From contig CM069598.1 of NCBI GenBank assembly GCA_035771175.1, positions 22,055,438 to 22,119,437 on the forward strand: a stretch of 64,000 bases of DNA, written 5' to 3'. Position 1 is the first letter of the stretch, and each line of letters starts with the position of its first letter. Under the pieces are notes generated by a model. It was not told the origin of the DNA and made no database searches. It saw only the letters and a list, made by a program, of their open reading frames with translations. Below, piece after piece: positions 17,713-27,890 of this stretch. The position numbers and the translations under genes are program-made. The stretch is from Paratinospora sagittata (taxonomy: Eukaryota; Streptophyta; Magnoliopsida; Ranunculales; Menispermaceae).

Positions 17713-19176
17713 ATGGCCACAAGTGAAGGAACGACTTCCAGTAGTAGGGAACCAATTTCCACTGGACTAAAGAAATTGTCCAAAAGAGAGGTTATGACTA
17801 TGAGGAGTATCGACAATAGAGATCTTCGCCTCTGGCCCATCCTTCACGAAAAACTTGCAACACTAGGGTGATTGAACATAACAAAAGTTGAGGGCCACGT
17901 CTCCAACAACTTGATGAAATCCTTTTACGGAGCCATGAATTGTGTGGGACTCCAAGAAGATGAGATCAGCCCTGTTTTGGAGACAACAGTCAAGGGAACA
18001 AAGATTTCTATCATCGTCGAAATTATTGCACGACTTATGGAGATTCCAATTGAAGATAGAATCATTGATCCACACGAACCCCAGACAGTTGTAAAAATCG
18101 CAGAGTCCAACGAACAGTTGTTCAATTCCCTCACCAAAGAGCCGTACACACAATTAACGTACACCAACCTCCCAAACAACCTCCTTAAACCATCTCTTGT
18201 CGGACTTGGAAATATTGTATTCGGCAACATCTTGCCAGAAAGGGGGACTAGAGGCACTATGTCAAGGGCTCAACTTCTTGTGTTATATTGCATAGAGAAG
18301 AAAATTAAGTTCTCCCTACCTCACATCATCATCCAACAAATGTTGAGAGTGATTAAAAACCCTTTGAGAAAGGATCTCCTCGGCTACGGAGTCTTGACCA
18401 TGAGAATGCTATACGAGGCAAACGTCAACACTTTTGATAAGTCTTCGAAGCAGATCACTGAGGCAGTTACAACATCCTTTATCTTCAAGAGATATGTCAC
18501 AAGTGGAGGGGTAACTGACGAGGAAGTATTCGGTGTGACCTTTAATGGCGAAAGAATGAGAGATGAATATAGACGTTGTTATCGAAAAAGTCGACGCAAG
18601 ATTCCTGTTAGGGAAGTACCAAATAATGAGCCAAACTAGAACCCTACGTCAAACCCAGCCTCGAATAATGATCCAACCGAGCACCTGTTCACTGATGAAG
18701 ATTTATTTGCCAACCTAAATCAATCTCAACCAAATCAAGATAGACAAGAAGTTCTAGAAAATCCACCTTACTGGAGCATGCCAACTCAAGGCAATACTAC
18801 GTACCAAAGGTTTCCAACTCATGAGGTACCGTATCAGCATGTTCCAAAAGTTTCAGTGAACCAACAACAACAGAATTGGGCGGCACCAAATTATGGAAGA
18901 CAGGACATCCCAATGAGCCCATTGTTTCTAGACTTTTTATACCAAGCATGTCCAAATGTCCAAGGGGTTCCAGTTAGGGGATCCCCGTACAGTCAAAACA
19001 ACTACCCCACACCTATGAGTCAACCGTACGACCAATACTTTCCACCAATGCCTACGGCCTACCCTCCACCTATGAGACAGTCGACCCATCAACCATCGAT
19101 GAGGCAATCGACAAACACATCCGAACAGTTAAATGTGATCGTAGCTAGCATTGCTCGAATAGGAGACTCAAAGTGA
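17713..19176 (+). pseudogene. ORF1: plant transposon protein-like ORF upstream of gag (two nonsense codons)
   Basis: One frame of 488 codons from MATSEGTTSSSREP is broken only by TGA at 17,869-17,871 and TAG at 18,637-18,639. The relative at 28,924-30,512 has Trp and Gln codons there, so both are point mutations. Residues ~60-260 show the layout of the putative plant transposon protein domain seen in some gypsy elements: KGTKISIIVEIIARLMEIP, then LPNNLLKPSL, MSRAQLLVLYCIEKKI and RMLYEANV. A Pro/Gln-rich tail follows (PMSQPYDQYFPPMPTAYPPP). The relative's coiled-coil and basic end are lost through a 2-nt deletion before the final TGA. Function is unknown. It lies ahead of gag, where standard Tekay elements have no gene. 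Confidence 0.8.
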
Positions 19177-19397
19177 TTTGTTAACACGTATGCGAAACGT
19201 CGAAGAGCAACGAACAAATTCTCAACCTTCTTCTAGCAGTCTTTCTGTACCTAGTAGGAGGTCTAGAAGGAGCAATAGTAGGCAGGAAAACCAAGAATGA
19301 TCACTGGCATTGTAAAAATGTATTTTTATATACATGAATGAAATGTTTAAGACTATCTTTGGTGGGCCGACTTACAACCATTCTTTCTTTTGTATCA

Positions 19398-19674
19398 CTA
19401 ACTTTGGAGTGGTATGAGACACAACGAAATTGGAGGATACGAAATAAAATGTGGAAGTAAGAAAACCCACGATCTTGTATGAAAAGAAACATTTCGAGAA
19501 AGTTGCATTACTAACATTATCACTAAGTTTGCACGGTATGGGACGAGTAAACTTGGACGATACTATTAGTGAACTACGATTCAGCCGATGTTTTCTAGAG
19601 ACCGTGTTCATACAACTTAACCTGGTTGACACCCTTATTACCGAATTCATGTGGTATGGGACACACGAATTTGG
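19398..19674 (+). other. Three hairpins with shared GGTATGGGAC loop
   Basis: Imperfect inverted repeats at 19,398-19,433, 19,523-19,556 and 19,641-19,674 have stems of 10-13 bp such as CTAAGTTTGCAC/GAGTAAACTTGG. Each has the loop sequence GGTATGGGAC (GGTATGAGAC in the first). They are spaced about 120 bp apart between ORF1 and gag. The same three occur in the opposite-strand relative at 28,541-28,818. Confidence 0.75.
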
Positions 19675-20010
19675 ATAATAATCGAGGATATTTACCGAGG
19701 CAAATCTTAGAATTTTTATGACTCGTATGGATTTTCAATGAAATATATATGTATGTTCACAAAAACTAGAACCAAAACATTTGAAATGCTCGCAAAGTTT
19801 TATACTTATTATCTAAACATTCTAACCTTGTTTTACATCATGGCCAGACATACGAGGTACATAAGATTCTTTGATTCCTCAACAAAAACCTTACACTATA
19901 CTTAGAAAAATAGGCGGTTTATATAAGAAATTGTTGCTGAGCATACCATAACATTATACTTGGCTACAGTTCCTAAATCATGGTTTTATTTTCTCCTTGC
20001 CAGTGAGAAA

Positions 20011-21285
20011 ATGCAAACCAGGAAGAGAGGAAGGCCACGTACTGTCCATCCAGCAGAGGAGGCACCTCCTGAGATTCAGAATCAGGAATCGCAGCCTCCG
20101 ACGACAGCATAGGCCACATTCGACTCTGCCACTACATCTGGGTAGGCAGTAGCACCCCAACCTACACCCTTTGCCATGCCTTCGAGTATGAAAGTTTTCT
20201 TTGCTGGATTTATCGAGGCGATAAAAGTAACAGTTTAGACGGGCGTTCGTGAGACCGCGGCCAATCAGGTTGCCACTATGCAAGCACTTGTGAGATCTGG
20301 GTTTGAGACTCAAACCGACCAGATAACGAAGTACAAGAGGCTACAACCTCTTACTTTTGCTGGAGCATTGATGCTGAAGAGGTGCACAAATGGCTAGATG
20401 AGTCAAAGAAGGCTCTTGATGCAATGAGAGTCTATGAGACTCGAAAAATTCCACTCTCGACCTACCAACTTATTGGTGGAGCAAATACATGGTGGATAAC
20501 TGTAGAAGAGGACCCAAGGGTCAACACAGCGGACATGACTTGGCAACAGTTTGAGTCAATGTTTATTGATGAATACTTTTCCGGCGCAGTGAAGAGGCAA
20601 AAGCGCCAGGAGTTTGCCAAGTTGTACCAGGGCAGCATGACAGTCAAGGAATATGCTAGCAAGTTCAAAGAATTATCGGTGTCAACTCTCTCTCCACCAT
20701 CTCAATGGAGAAAGATAAGACCTAGAAATTCTACAATGGCCTGCGTCCTGATATTTGACAAGCCTTGTCGATCTTGGATCTCAAGATTTACAAGGAGGTC
20801 GTTGACAAGGCCATGAGCTTTGAGCAAAAGAAGATCGTGCAAGAACAGAGACTGAATAGAGGAAAACGACTTGCAACGTTTTTCCAACAGGGCTTGCAAT
20901 AGGGCAACAAGAAAAAGCCCTACTATATTCAAAACCCAACCCTCCCAGCCTCTGTTAAGAATAATGAGGCCATGACACCTATGGCTTAACCATCTAACCT
21001 TGGCCAGCAGGTCTTTCGAAATCATGGCCACGGATGCCGTCATGGCAGGGGTGGCCGTCGAAACGAAAATGACAGATGTGGTGGTCAGCACCACAATCAG
21101 CGTGGCCAACAGAACCATCCGCAGCTGAGGCTAACGTGTTATAACTGCGGTCAGGAGGGCCATGTAAGATATGCCTGTCCGCACCTCCAGCAACCTATTC
21201 CCGTTGTTCCCGTCCAACAAGCACCACCTGCTGCAAATGCCCAACCTAGGAAGAACCAGTAGAACCAGAGACAACGAAACCAGGG
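20011..21285 (+). pseudogene. Chromovirus gag (frameshifted)
   Basis: It starts MQTRKRGRPRTVHPAEEAPP, with an early stop after about 33 codons. The capsid-like retrotransposon gag domain is clear at about 20,382-20,690 (KWLDESKKALDAMRVYET, YQLIGGANTWW, WQQFESMFIDEYF, KRQEFAKLYQGSMTVKEYA). A CCHC zinc knuckle CYNCGQEGHVRYACP follows at about 21,130. Several frameshifts and stops separate these blocks. Gag would package the element RNA. Confidence 0.85.
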
Positions 21286-21289
21286 CAGA

Positions 21290-23110
21290 GCATTTGCTAT
21301 AGCTCAACAACCCCTCCTAGACAATAATGTAGTCGAAGGGACATTTCCCTTGTTCAATACCATGGTACATGTCTGGATTGGTAAGACATTTAGGGTTGCA
21401 TCCTGAACCCACAACAATCACACTCCATGTCACATCACCTTTAGGATCTGGTACTGACGTGAAATTGCAGTGTTCTCAATGTGACTTCGAATGTCTGAAC
21501 AGATCATATATGCAGATCTTTTTGTGATGGACATTGAAGACTTTGACATCATCCTAGGCATGGACTGGCTCGCACCACTGAATGCAGAGATCATTGTATG
21601 AAGAAGCAAGTTCAGTTAACCTTGCCCACGGGGGAGATTACCAAGATTCAGGGAACAAAGAAATGGATACAGAACTCGACTGCTGCACTTCTCAAGGCAC
21701 AACTTCGAGCTCTATCCCTTGGTTATGAAAATGACTCACCAGCAATGTACGCTCTCGAAGTATACGATTTCCTGGTAATATCTAAATTCCTAACAGCCTT
21801 TCTAAATGACCTTCTTGGTCTATCTCCTATTAGGGAATTCGATTTTGAAATCAATCTCATACTTGGGACCGGGCCTATCTCAATTCCACCATACAGAATG
21901 TCAAATGTTGAGCTGGTCGAATTAGACAAACAACTGAAGGAATTAGAGAGTAATCGCTTCATCAGAAAGAGTTCATCATCCTGGGGTGCTCCAGTTCTAT
22001 TCGTTCGCAAAAAGGATGGTTCGTTACGACTTTGCATAGACTATCGCAAGCTCAATAACGTCACCATTAAGAACAAATACCCGTTGCCCAGTATTGATGA
22101 CTTGTTCGACCAACTTAGAGGTGCCAAATACTTCTCTAAGATTGATTTACGATTCGATTATCACCAACTCCGGATTCGAGAGTCGGACATTACCAAGAGG
22201 ACATTCAGAACTCGGTACGGTCACTACGAGTTCTTGGTCATGCCGTTCGGTCTAACAAATGCACCTACTGCATTCACGGATTTGATGAACGGCATCTTCA
22301 GGTTATACTTAGACTGATTTGTGGTGGTTTTGTGGACGTATCTTGATATATTCCTCAACCGCGGAAGACCATAAGATACATCTGAAGATAGTCCTCCAGA
22401 CCTTGAAAAGCCACCAGCTGTATGCAAAGTTGAGTAAGTGCAAATTTTGGGCGAAACAAGTTCAATTCCTAGGCCATGTGGTTTCAGGCAATGGTATTGA
22501 GGTCGATCCTTCTAAGGTTGAAGCAGTTTTAAATTGGAAGAAGCCTACCACTGTTACTCAGATTAGGAGTTTTCTTGGTTTGGCTGGCTATTATAGATGC
22601 TTCATCAAGGGCTTCTCAAAGATTGCTGAACCTATGACAAAGCTCACTCGAAAAGACGTGTGATTCATATGGAATTTCGCTTGTTAAGCATCATTTCAGG
22701 AATTGACGAAATGCCTCACGACGACACCTATACTTATCACTCCAAGAAATTTACTTGGATTTTAACTATACACCGACGCCTCTCTCCAAGGCTTAGGTGT
22801 CGTACTAATGCAAGAATGCCAAGTTGTTGCATATGCCTCGAGGCAACTGAAGATTCATGAGGGTAATTACCCAACACATGACTTGGAACTTGCAGTTGTC
22901 GTATTTGCATTGAAGTTATGGCGTCATTACCTATACGGTGAACGGTTTGAGGTCTTCTCGGATCACAAGAGTCTTAAGTACATATATACTCAGAGAGTCC
23001 TGAACCTCCGTAGAGACGATGGTTTGAATTCTTGAAAGATGATGACTTTCAACTCCAGTACCATCCCGGAAAGGCCAATGTTGCGACAGATGCCCTGAGT
23101 AGAAAATGTT
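21290..23110 (+). pseudogene. Chromovirus protease, reverse transcriptase and RNase H (broken)
   Basis: The protease remnant keeps the end [15 protein letters not shown], but the catalytic D-S/T-G site is not found. The RT reads [20 protein letters not shown], then [23 protein letters not shown] and [19 protein letters not shown]. The YVDD region near 22,320 is damaged: a stop and frameshift leave only part of the Asp pair. Connection and RNase H follow: VSGNGIEVDPSKVEAVLNWKK, then [41 protein letters not shown]. At least four frame breaks, so no active enzyme. Confidence 0.9.
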
Positions 23111-24672
23111 ATGTTGCTTGCACTCTTAACTTTGAAATGGGAAAGTTGGCTACAGAGATGGAGAATTTTAACCTACAACTGATCGAGGAAGGACCAAGAT
23201 CACGACTTTCTCAATTGTCAGCCAACTCTGAGCTGGTTCAAAAGATTTCAGCAGCTCAAGCCAATGACCCTATGTTAATGGAGAAACGAGAACTTCTACT
23301 CAGCGGACAGGACCTTCCTCACTGGTCGATATCTGAAGACGGGACCGTTTTCTATAAAAAATGTCTCTGTCTACCAAACGATCCTGAGGTTCGGAAAGAA
23401 GTGCTCACTGAGATGCACTGTTTGAGGTTCGCTATGCATCCTGGGGGTGACAAGATGTACAAGGATGTCAAGCGACAATTCTAGTTTTCTGGAATGAAGA
23501 AGGCGATTGCAGACTTCGTTGCTCGATGTCTCGTTTTCCAGCAAGTTAAGAAAGAATGAAGACTTCCCTCTGGACTTCTCCAGCCGTTACCTATTGGAGA
23601 ATGGAAGTGGGAGAACATCGCAATGGATTTTGTTACGGCTTTGCCTCGAAATAATAAAGGACAAGATGCTATCTGGGTTATCATTGGCAGACTTAAAAAG
23701 TCTGCACACTTTTTGCCAATAAAGTTCACGGATAACCCCGACAAACTTTTTGAACTATATGAAAGGGAGATCGTACGTCTTCATGGCATACTACTCACGA
23801 TCGTCTCTGATCGAGACCGTCAATTCACATCAAAGTTTTGGCAAAGTTTCCAGAGTAGAATGGGCTCTAAGATCATCATGAGCACAACTTTTCACCCTCA
23901 GACTGATGGACAGTCAGAGTGTCTTATTCAAATCTTAGAAGACATGTTACGGTGTTGCATTTTGGGCTTTAATGACGGATGGGCAAAGTACTTACATTTA
24001 GCTGAGTTTGCATACAACAACAGCTACCAAACTAGTATCGGCATGGCACCGTACGAGGCTCTCTATGGTCGCCCTTGCAGATCTCTGGTATGCTGGTTAG
24101 ATATGGAAGATCGACCACAGTTGGGGGCCTGAACTAGTTCAAGAGACTTCTCAGAATATCACACTAGTAAAGGAGCGACTTCGTGTTGCACAAAGTCGAC
24201 AGAAGAGCTATGCTGACAAGCGGAGGCATGCTCTAGAATTTGATAAAGGGGACTTCATTTTTTTAAAAATTCAGCCCACAAGAGGTGTCAAATGCTTTGG
24301 GATCAAAGGAAAGCTCTCCCCACGGTATATCGGTCCATTTCAGATCATTGAACGTATTGGCAAACTTGCTTATCGTCTGTCCCTTCCATCATCCATGTCT
24401 AAGGTTCATGATGTTTTTCACGTATCCATGCTTCGAAAGTATCGTCCTGATCCTTCGCATATCATCCCTCTAGTCGAGGTTCGGGTTGAGAAAGGAAATA
24501 GATATCAGGAGAGAGCGATACAAATTTTGGATAGAAAAACTCAAGAACTAAGGCGACGTAGCATACCCCTTGTGAAAGTGCTTTGGGATCACCACGGAGT
24601 CGAGAAAGCAATATGGGAACTAGAAGCAACAATTAAACAGAAATACCCTGAATTGTTTTCTAGTAATAACTG
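23110..24672 (+). pseudogene. Chromovirus integrase with C-terminal chromodomain (broken)
   Basis: The HHCC-like N-terminal part (LTEMHCLRFAMHPGGDKMY) is followed by a stop. The core reads WENIAMDFVTALPRNNKGQD, IVSDRDRQFTSKFWQSFQ and HPQTDGQSECLIQILEDML, giving the D, D and E residues. After a frameshift near 24,130 come the GPF/Y region (RYIGPFQIIERIGKLAYRLS) and a chromodomain: IQILDRKTQELRRRSIPLVK, VLWDHHGVEKAIWELEATIK and KYPELF. Such a chromodomain is typical of the Tekay (Del) chromovirus clade and is thought to steer insertion to marked chromatin. Confidence 0.9.
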
Positions 24673-24763
24673 ATGATGTGATACATTGTACTATTTCACT
24701 TATCAACAAAATGATGAAACTTTGTTTATACATATCTTAATACATCGTTTCACTTGAATAACT

Positions 24764-25321
24764 ATGCAGATGTCTGAAAATAATATCAATGGATATGGTA
24801 ATGCGCACACGCAGTGGCCTCCTTGGCAACCTATGGCGACTCCTTCAGGATCTGAGTCAAGTCACAACTACTTTGCATCACCAACTTCATCGCCACACAG
24901 ACAACGATCCTTATCGCCAGAGCGTGCATGGCTTTTTCGTAACAATTTTGCCCAAAATAATCCCGTGCCCTCATCTTGGCGGAACCTTCTACCAAAATTG
25001 CCAGGTGGTCGGATTCGAGCAACAACACGAAAAAGCATTCCACCGCTCAACCTACCTCCCCTCAAACGATGTAACCAGCGCCCTACACCACCATTTGTTA
25101 AGCAAAAATTGGAATCTTCTGAGGACGAATCCGACTCCATTTGCTCTCCATGGTTTCATGATGTTGAGGATTCCATCGACCACAGTACCATTCAGGGACC
25201 ATATAGGTACTACCCTGAACTACCAAACGATGACGTCGGTAGTGAATCTGAAGCAGATAACCATCATGACTACTTGAACTTATTTCGAGGGCGAAATCCT
25301 TTTAAGGAGGGTAGAGTGTAA
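24764..25321 (+). CDS. ORF3: unrecognised 185-aa protein between pol and 3' LTR
   Basis: An uninterrupted 185-codon frame starts MQMSENNINGYGNAH, 91 bp after the pol stop. It is rich in Ser, Pro and His, with an SPHRQRSLSPERAW stretch, a basic middle (GGRIRATTRKSIPP) and acidic patches (ESSEDESDS, SESEADNHHDY). No domain or membrane segment is seen. It ends FKEGRV, encoded by the polypurine tract, and the stop TAA is formed by the first bases of the LTR (TGTAA at 25,317). It is intact although gag-pol is broken. A TATGCAG just before the ATG could be a splice acceptor for a subgenomic message. A second open frame overlaps at 24,789-25,277. Confidence 0.55.
   Translation: MQMSENNINGYGNAHTQWPPWQPMATPSGSESSHNYFASPTSSPHRQRSLSPERAWLFRNNFAQNNPVPSSWRNLLPKLPGGRIRATTRKSIPPLNLPPLKRCNQRPTPPFVKQKLESSEDESDSICSPWFHDVEDSIDHSTIQGPYRYYPELPNDDVGSESEADNHHDYLNLFRGRNPFKEGRV
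25304..25316 (+). promoter_or_regulatory. Polypurine tract of the chromovirus
   Basis: AAGGAGGGTAGAG abuts the LTR start TGTAATACC. This is the expected plus-strand primer site and shows that the 3' LTR is in the same orientation as pol. Confidence 0.85.
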
Positions 25322-27342
25322 TACCTTAGGTTTTGCACAAAAAAAGAAGAAAAAGTTCGTTTGGGCAGGACGCCTGAACGTTCGGGCGGGCGCCTGAACG
25401 TTCGGGCGGGCGCCCGAACGTTCAGGCGCCAAATCTTCCATATAAGGAGCCCCCCTCCTCATTTCTCACACCAAATTCACTCCAAATTATGATTCTTCTT
25501 CTCCTATTCACTCATTTTGAGTTTTTGGTTTTTTGAGACTCTCTGTGCTGTGCAACGCGGTTCTGTCCTAACAAGCATTATGTTTTAATTTGCATTCATA
25601 AATGATTTCTTTTTAGCATTGGAGCATGTGAGACTTGCAAAGGAAAGTTGGTGTCATTTCGTTAGGAATTAGGCTCGGATGAGTGTTATGCGTAACCTCA
25701 TTGTCAGTTGGCCTGTCCTAACAAGGATTGAAGATCCTTGAAATGACTGTGAATTGGGTAAGGAGAGGCTGTGGCTACCTTGTAACGACCATACAAGGGT
25801 TAGACCCGCTCTCTTGCCTTGAAGGAGGGAGATTGTGGATTTTGTGGAAAGAAAGAATGCATTGTTTTCTTCAAAACCCATGAAATTATGTTGTTGACAT
25901 GTATAATATATTTGTTGAATGATGCATGTGTTTAATACTTGTTTGAAATGATTTTAAATGTCATATTTCTCTAAATGTATATAATTGCCATCTCAAGAAA
26001 TATATTCACTGAGCTTGTTGATTGCTCACTCCACTTCCTCCAATATTTCAGGTATTGAGTCAAAGGGAAAAGGAAAAATCCGTGAGTGATAATCACGTGA
26101 GCCTTCGTCTGGTATGTGTATGTATGCATTGGAGGATATGGGTTATTTTTCTTTATTTTGATAAGTATAATTATCACATACTACATATGTAATATCACCT
26201 AGATGGGTTGTGTGGTAATGTTATACTATGCTTGTGATGATGAAATGAGATGATCAGATATATTTATCAGGTGAGGATTTGATGTGTGAATGAATGGAAT
26301 GACTAGATATATTATATTGGATTTGATTTGTGATATATCAGGAAAAAAATGTGAATTGTCCATTTTATGGTGAGGTGCTGTCCAATTTTCTGAAAATTTT
26401 GAGAATTATTGTGAATGTCCGTTGAGGCTGACAGTGTATTATATATTGTATATGTGTAGGTACAGTGTATAGTACACTGTGCCGGTCATGACGTCAGCCT
26501 ACGTCAGGGGCGTCGTGACAGATCTGGTTGGTCTTATTTGAAAGCTACCAGCTTATACAGTAATACAAAATGTCCTAACCTTGCCCGTAGTGATACCGAC
26601 CCTGATAAGAATCACCAAACGTTGCTAAATCCTGTCTAAATGTTAAGTAAAGAGTGGACCAGTTCATACAGACCAATTCATGCATTGGCATCATACATAT
26701 CACCACCTAGGGATGTATGTGGTTTATGATTCATAAAATAGTTAGGAGCGATGCTCGCTATTCATTATATTTTTCTAGAGAGGGACGTACAATGAGAATC
26801 TGGCTAATTCTGGGGAAGGACATCTGTACGTGAATCCAGAGCATCGTTCCTCAGGAGGGACGTACAAGGAGAACCCGATTGTTCCCGGGGAGGGACATCT
26901 GTACGTGAACTCAGGCGATGTACAGTCATCAAACCATTACGAGACGGTGTCATGCATACATACATATTAAATTGATTATGATGCTCTAATGTGTATTTAA
27001 GATATTTGATTATGAGGTTTGCTTTATTAATTTTTATATTCACGAACTATTTTACCCACTGAGCGTGTAGCTCACCCCGTTGTAATTCAATTTTTTACAA
27101 GAGATTAGGGTGGACTGGGTGCAGGTTTTTGGGCCCACATTTTGTACCCTTGTATTATTCATTGGGGATATTTGGGAGAATGTTCCCTTGACCATTTCAT
27201 GTACAAAAATATTCTGAAATTAATAAAATCAAACTTGTACTTAAATTGTGCTTCCGCTGACTCTGCTATTATCGTTATAATGCATTTGCGCCCCGTCCGA
27301 GAGTGTCCCGCCGGTTTAGGAGCGTCGGGGCAAGATGTGACA
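25317..27342 (+). repeat. Chromovirus 3' LTR, chimeric
   Basis: It starts TGTAATACCTTAGG and ends CAAGATGTGACA. The first ~250 bp and the part from about 26,522 onward match the 30,945-32,304 LTR inverted, but about 25,573-26,520 does not. That block ends CGGTCATGACGTCA...GGGCGTCGTGACA, like the end of the separate gypsy LTR at 41,525. The TATA box CATATAAGG lies at about 25,439. No 5-bp target duplication is shared with 15,736-15,740. Confidence 0.82.
25372..25427 (+). promoter_or_regulatory. Three 20-bp-spaced ACGT palindromes upstream of the LTR TATA box
   Basis: GCCTGAACGTTCGGGC (25,372), the same at 25,392 and GCCCGAACGTTCAGGC (25,412) repeat at exactly 20 bp. They end 12 bp before the TATA box. 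The ACGT core is the usual bZIP contact; binding is an inference. Confidence 0.8.
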
Positions 27343-27344
27343 GA

Positions 27345-27561
27345 GAGTCTCAAAAGAGCAGAAAAAAACTCAAAATGAGTGAAAGAGAGAAGGAAAATCA
27401 CAAGGAGAAGTGATTTTGGTATGAGAAATGAGGAGGGGGAGGGTTGTTTATATAGAGAATTTGGCGCCTGAACGTTCAGGCATGTGCCCGGACGTCTGGG
27501 CAGGTTGCCTGAACGATTTGTGTGTGTGTGTGTGTGTGTGTGTGCAAACCTAGGGTATTAC
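27345..27561 (-). repeat. Truncated LTR (first ~217 bp) of the minus-strand relative
   Basis: It is colinear with 32,100-32,304, from the complement of TGTAATACCCTAGGTTTGC inward, and stops against the end of the chromovirus LTR at 27,342. It contains a GT microsatellite (about 27,519-27,544) in place of the T run of the other copy, and three diverged 20-bp palindrome units at about 27,465-27,512. Confidence 0.75.
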
Positions 27562-27566
27562 AAGGT

Positions 27567-27890
27567 CTGCGTATGTATTACATGGTTCTCATTGCACATT
27601 AATAGCGAGGGAAAGTTGTAGAAAAAAAATTTTAAATTTCTATCAAGTTATTGACCAGAAGGGAGATACTGTAGGGAAAACTGTCGAGAAATGTTTGCTT
27701 GATTGGGGAATTGAGCAGGTTTTCTCAATTGCTATGGATAATGCAAGTTCTAATTATATTGCAGTTTCTTTCTTGCTTAAAAAAATTAAAAATTGGAATG
27801 GGTTGGTATTGGATTGTGATTTCTTTCATGTTAGGGTTGTGCTCACATTTTGAATTTGGTAGCCATTGATGGGTTGAGAAACCATGATGT
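27567..27890 (+). pseudogene. hAT transposase fragment
   Basis: One frame reads KKILNFYQVIDQKGDTVGKT, then VEKCLLDWGIEQVFSIAMDN, ASSNYIAVSFLL and LVLDCDFFHVR. A one-base deletion then shifts to CAHILNLVAIDGLRNHD. These are the RNase H-like catalytic core landmarks (DNASSN and the FHVRCCAHILNL box) of Ac/hAT transposases. Only about 110 codons remain, with no terminal repeats nearby, so it is a relic captured among retroelement pieces. Confidence 0.85.

Noticed and set aside
24789..25277. 162-codon open frame overlapping ORF3 in another frame
   Set aside because: His/Thr-rich composition looks like a shadow of the Ser/Pro-rich ORF3, with no independent evidence. Kept only as a remark under ORF3.
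15741..27342. Treating the segment as one ordinary LTR retrotransposon with two direct LTRs
   Set aside because: The two LTRs are inverted relative to each other, the left lacks a PBS and the outer flanks do not match.
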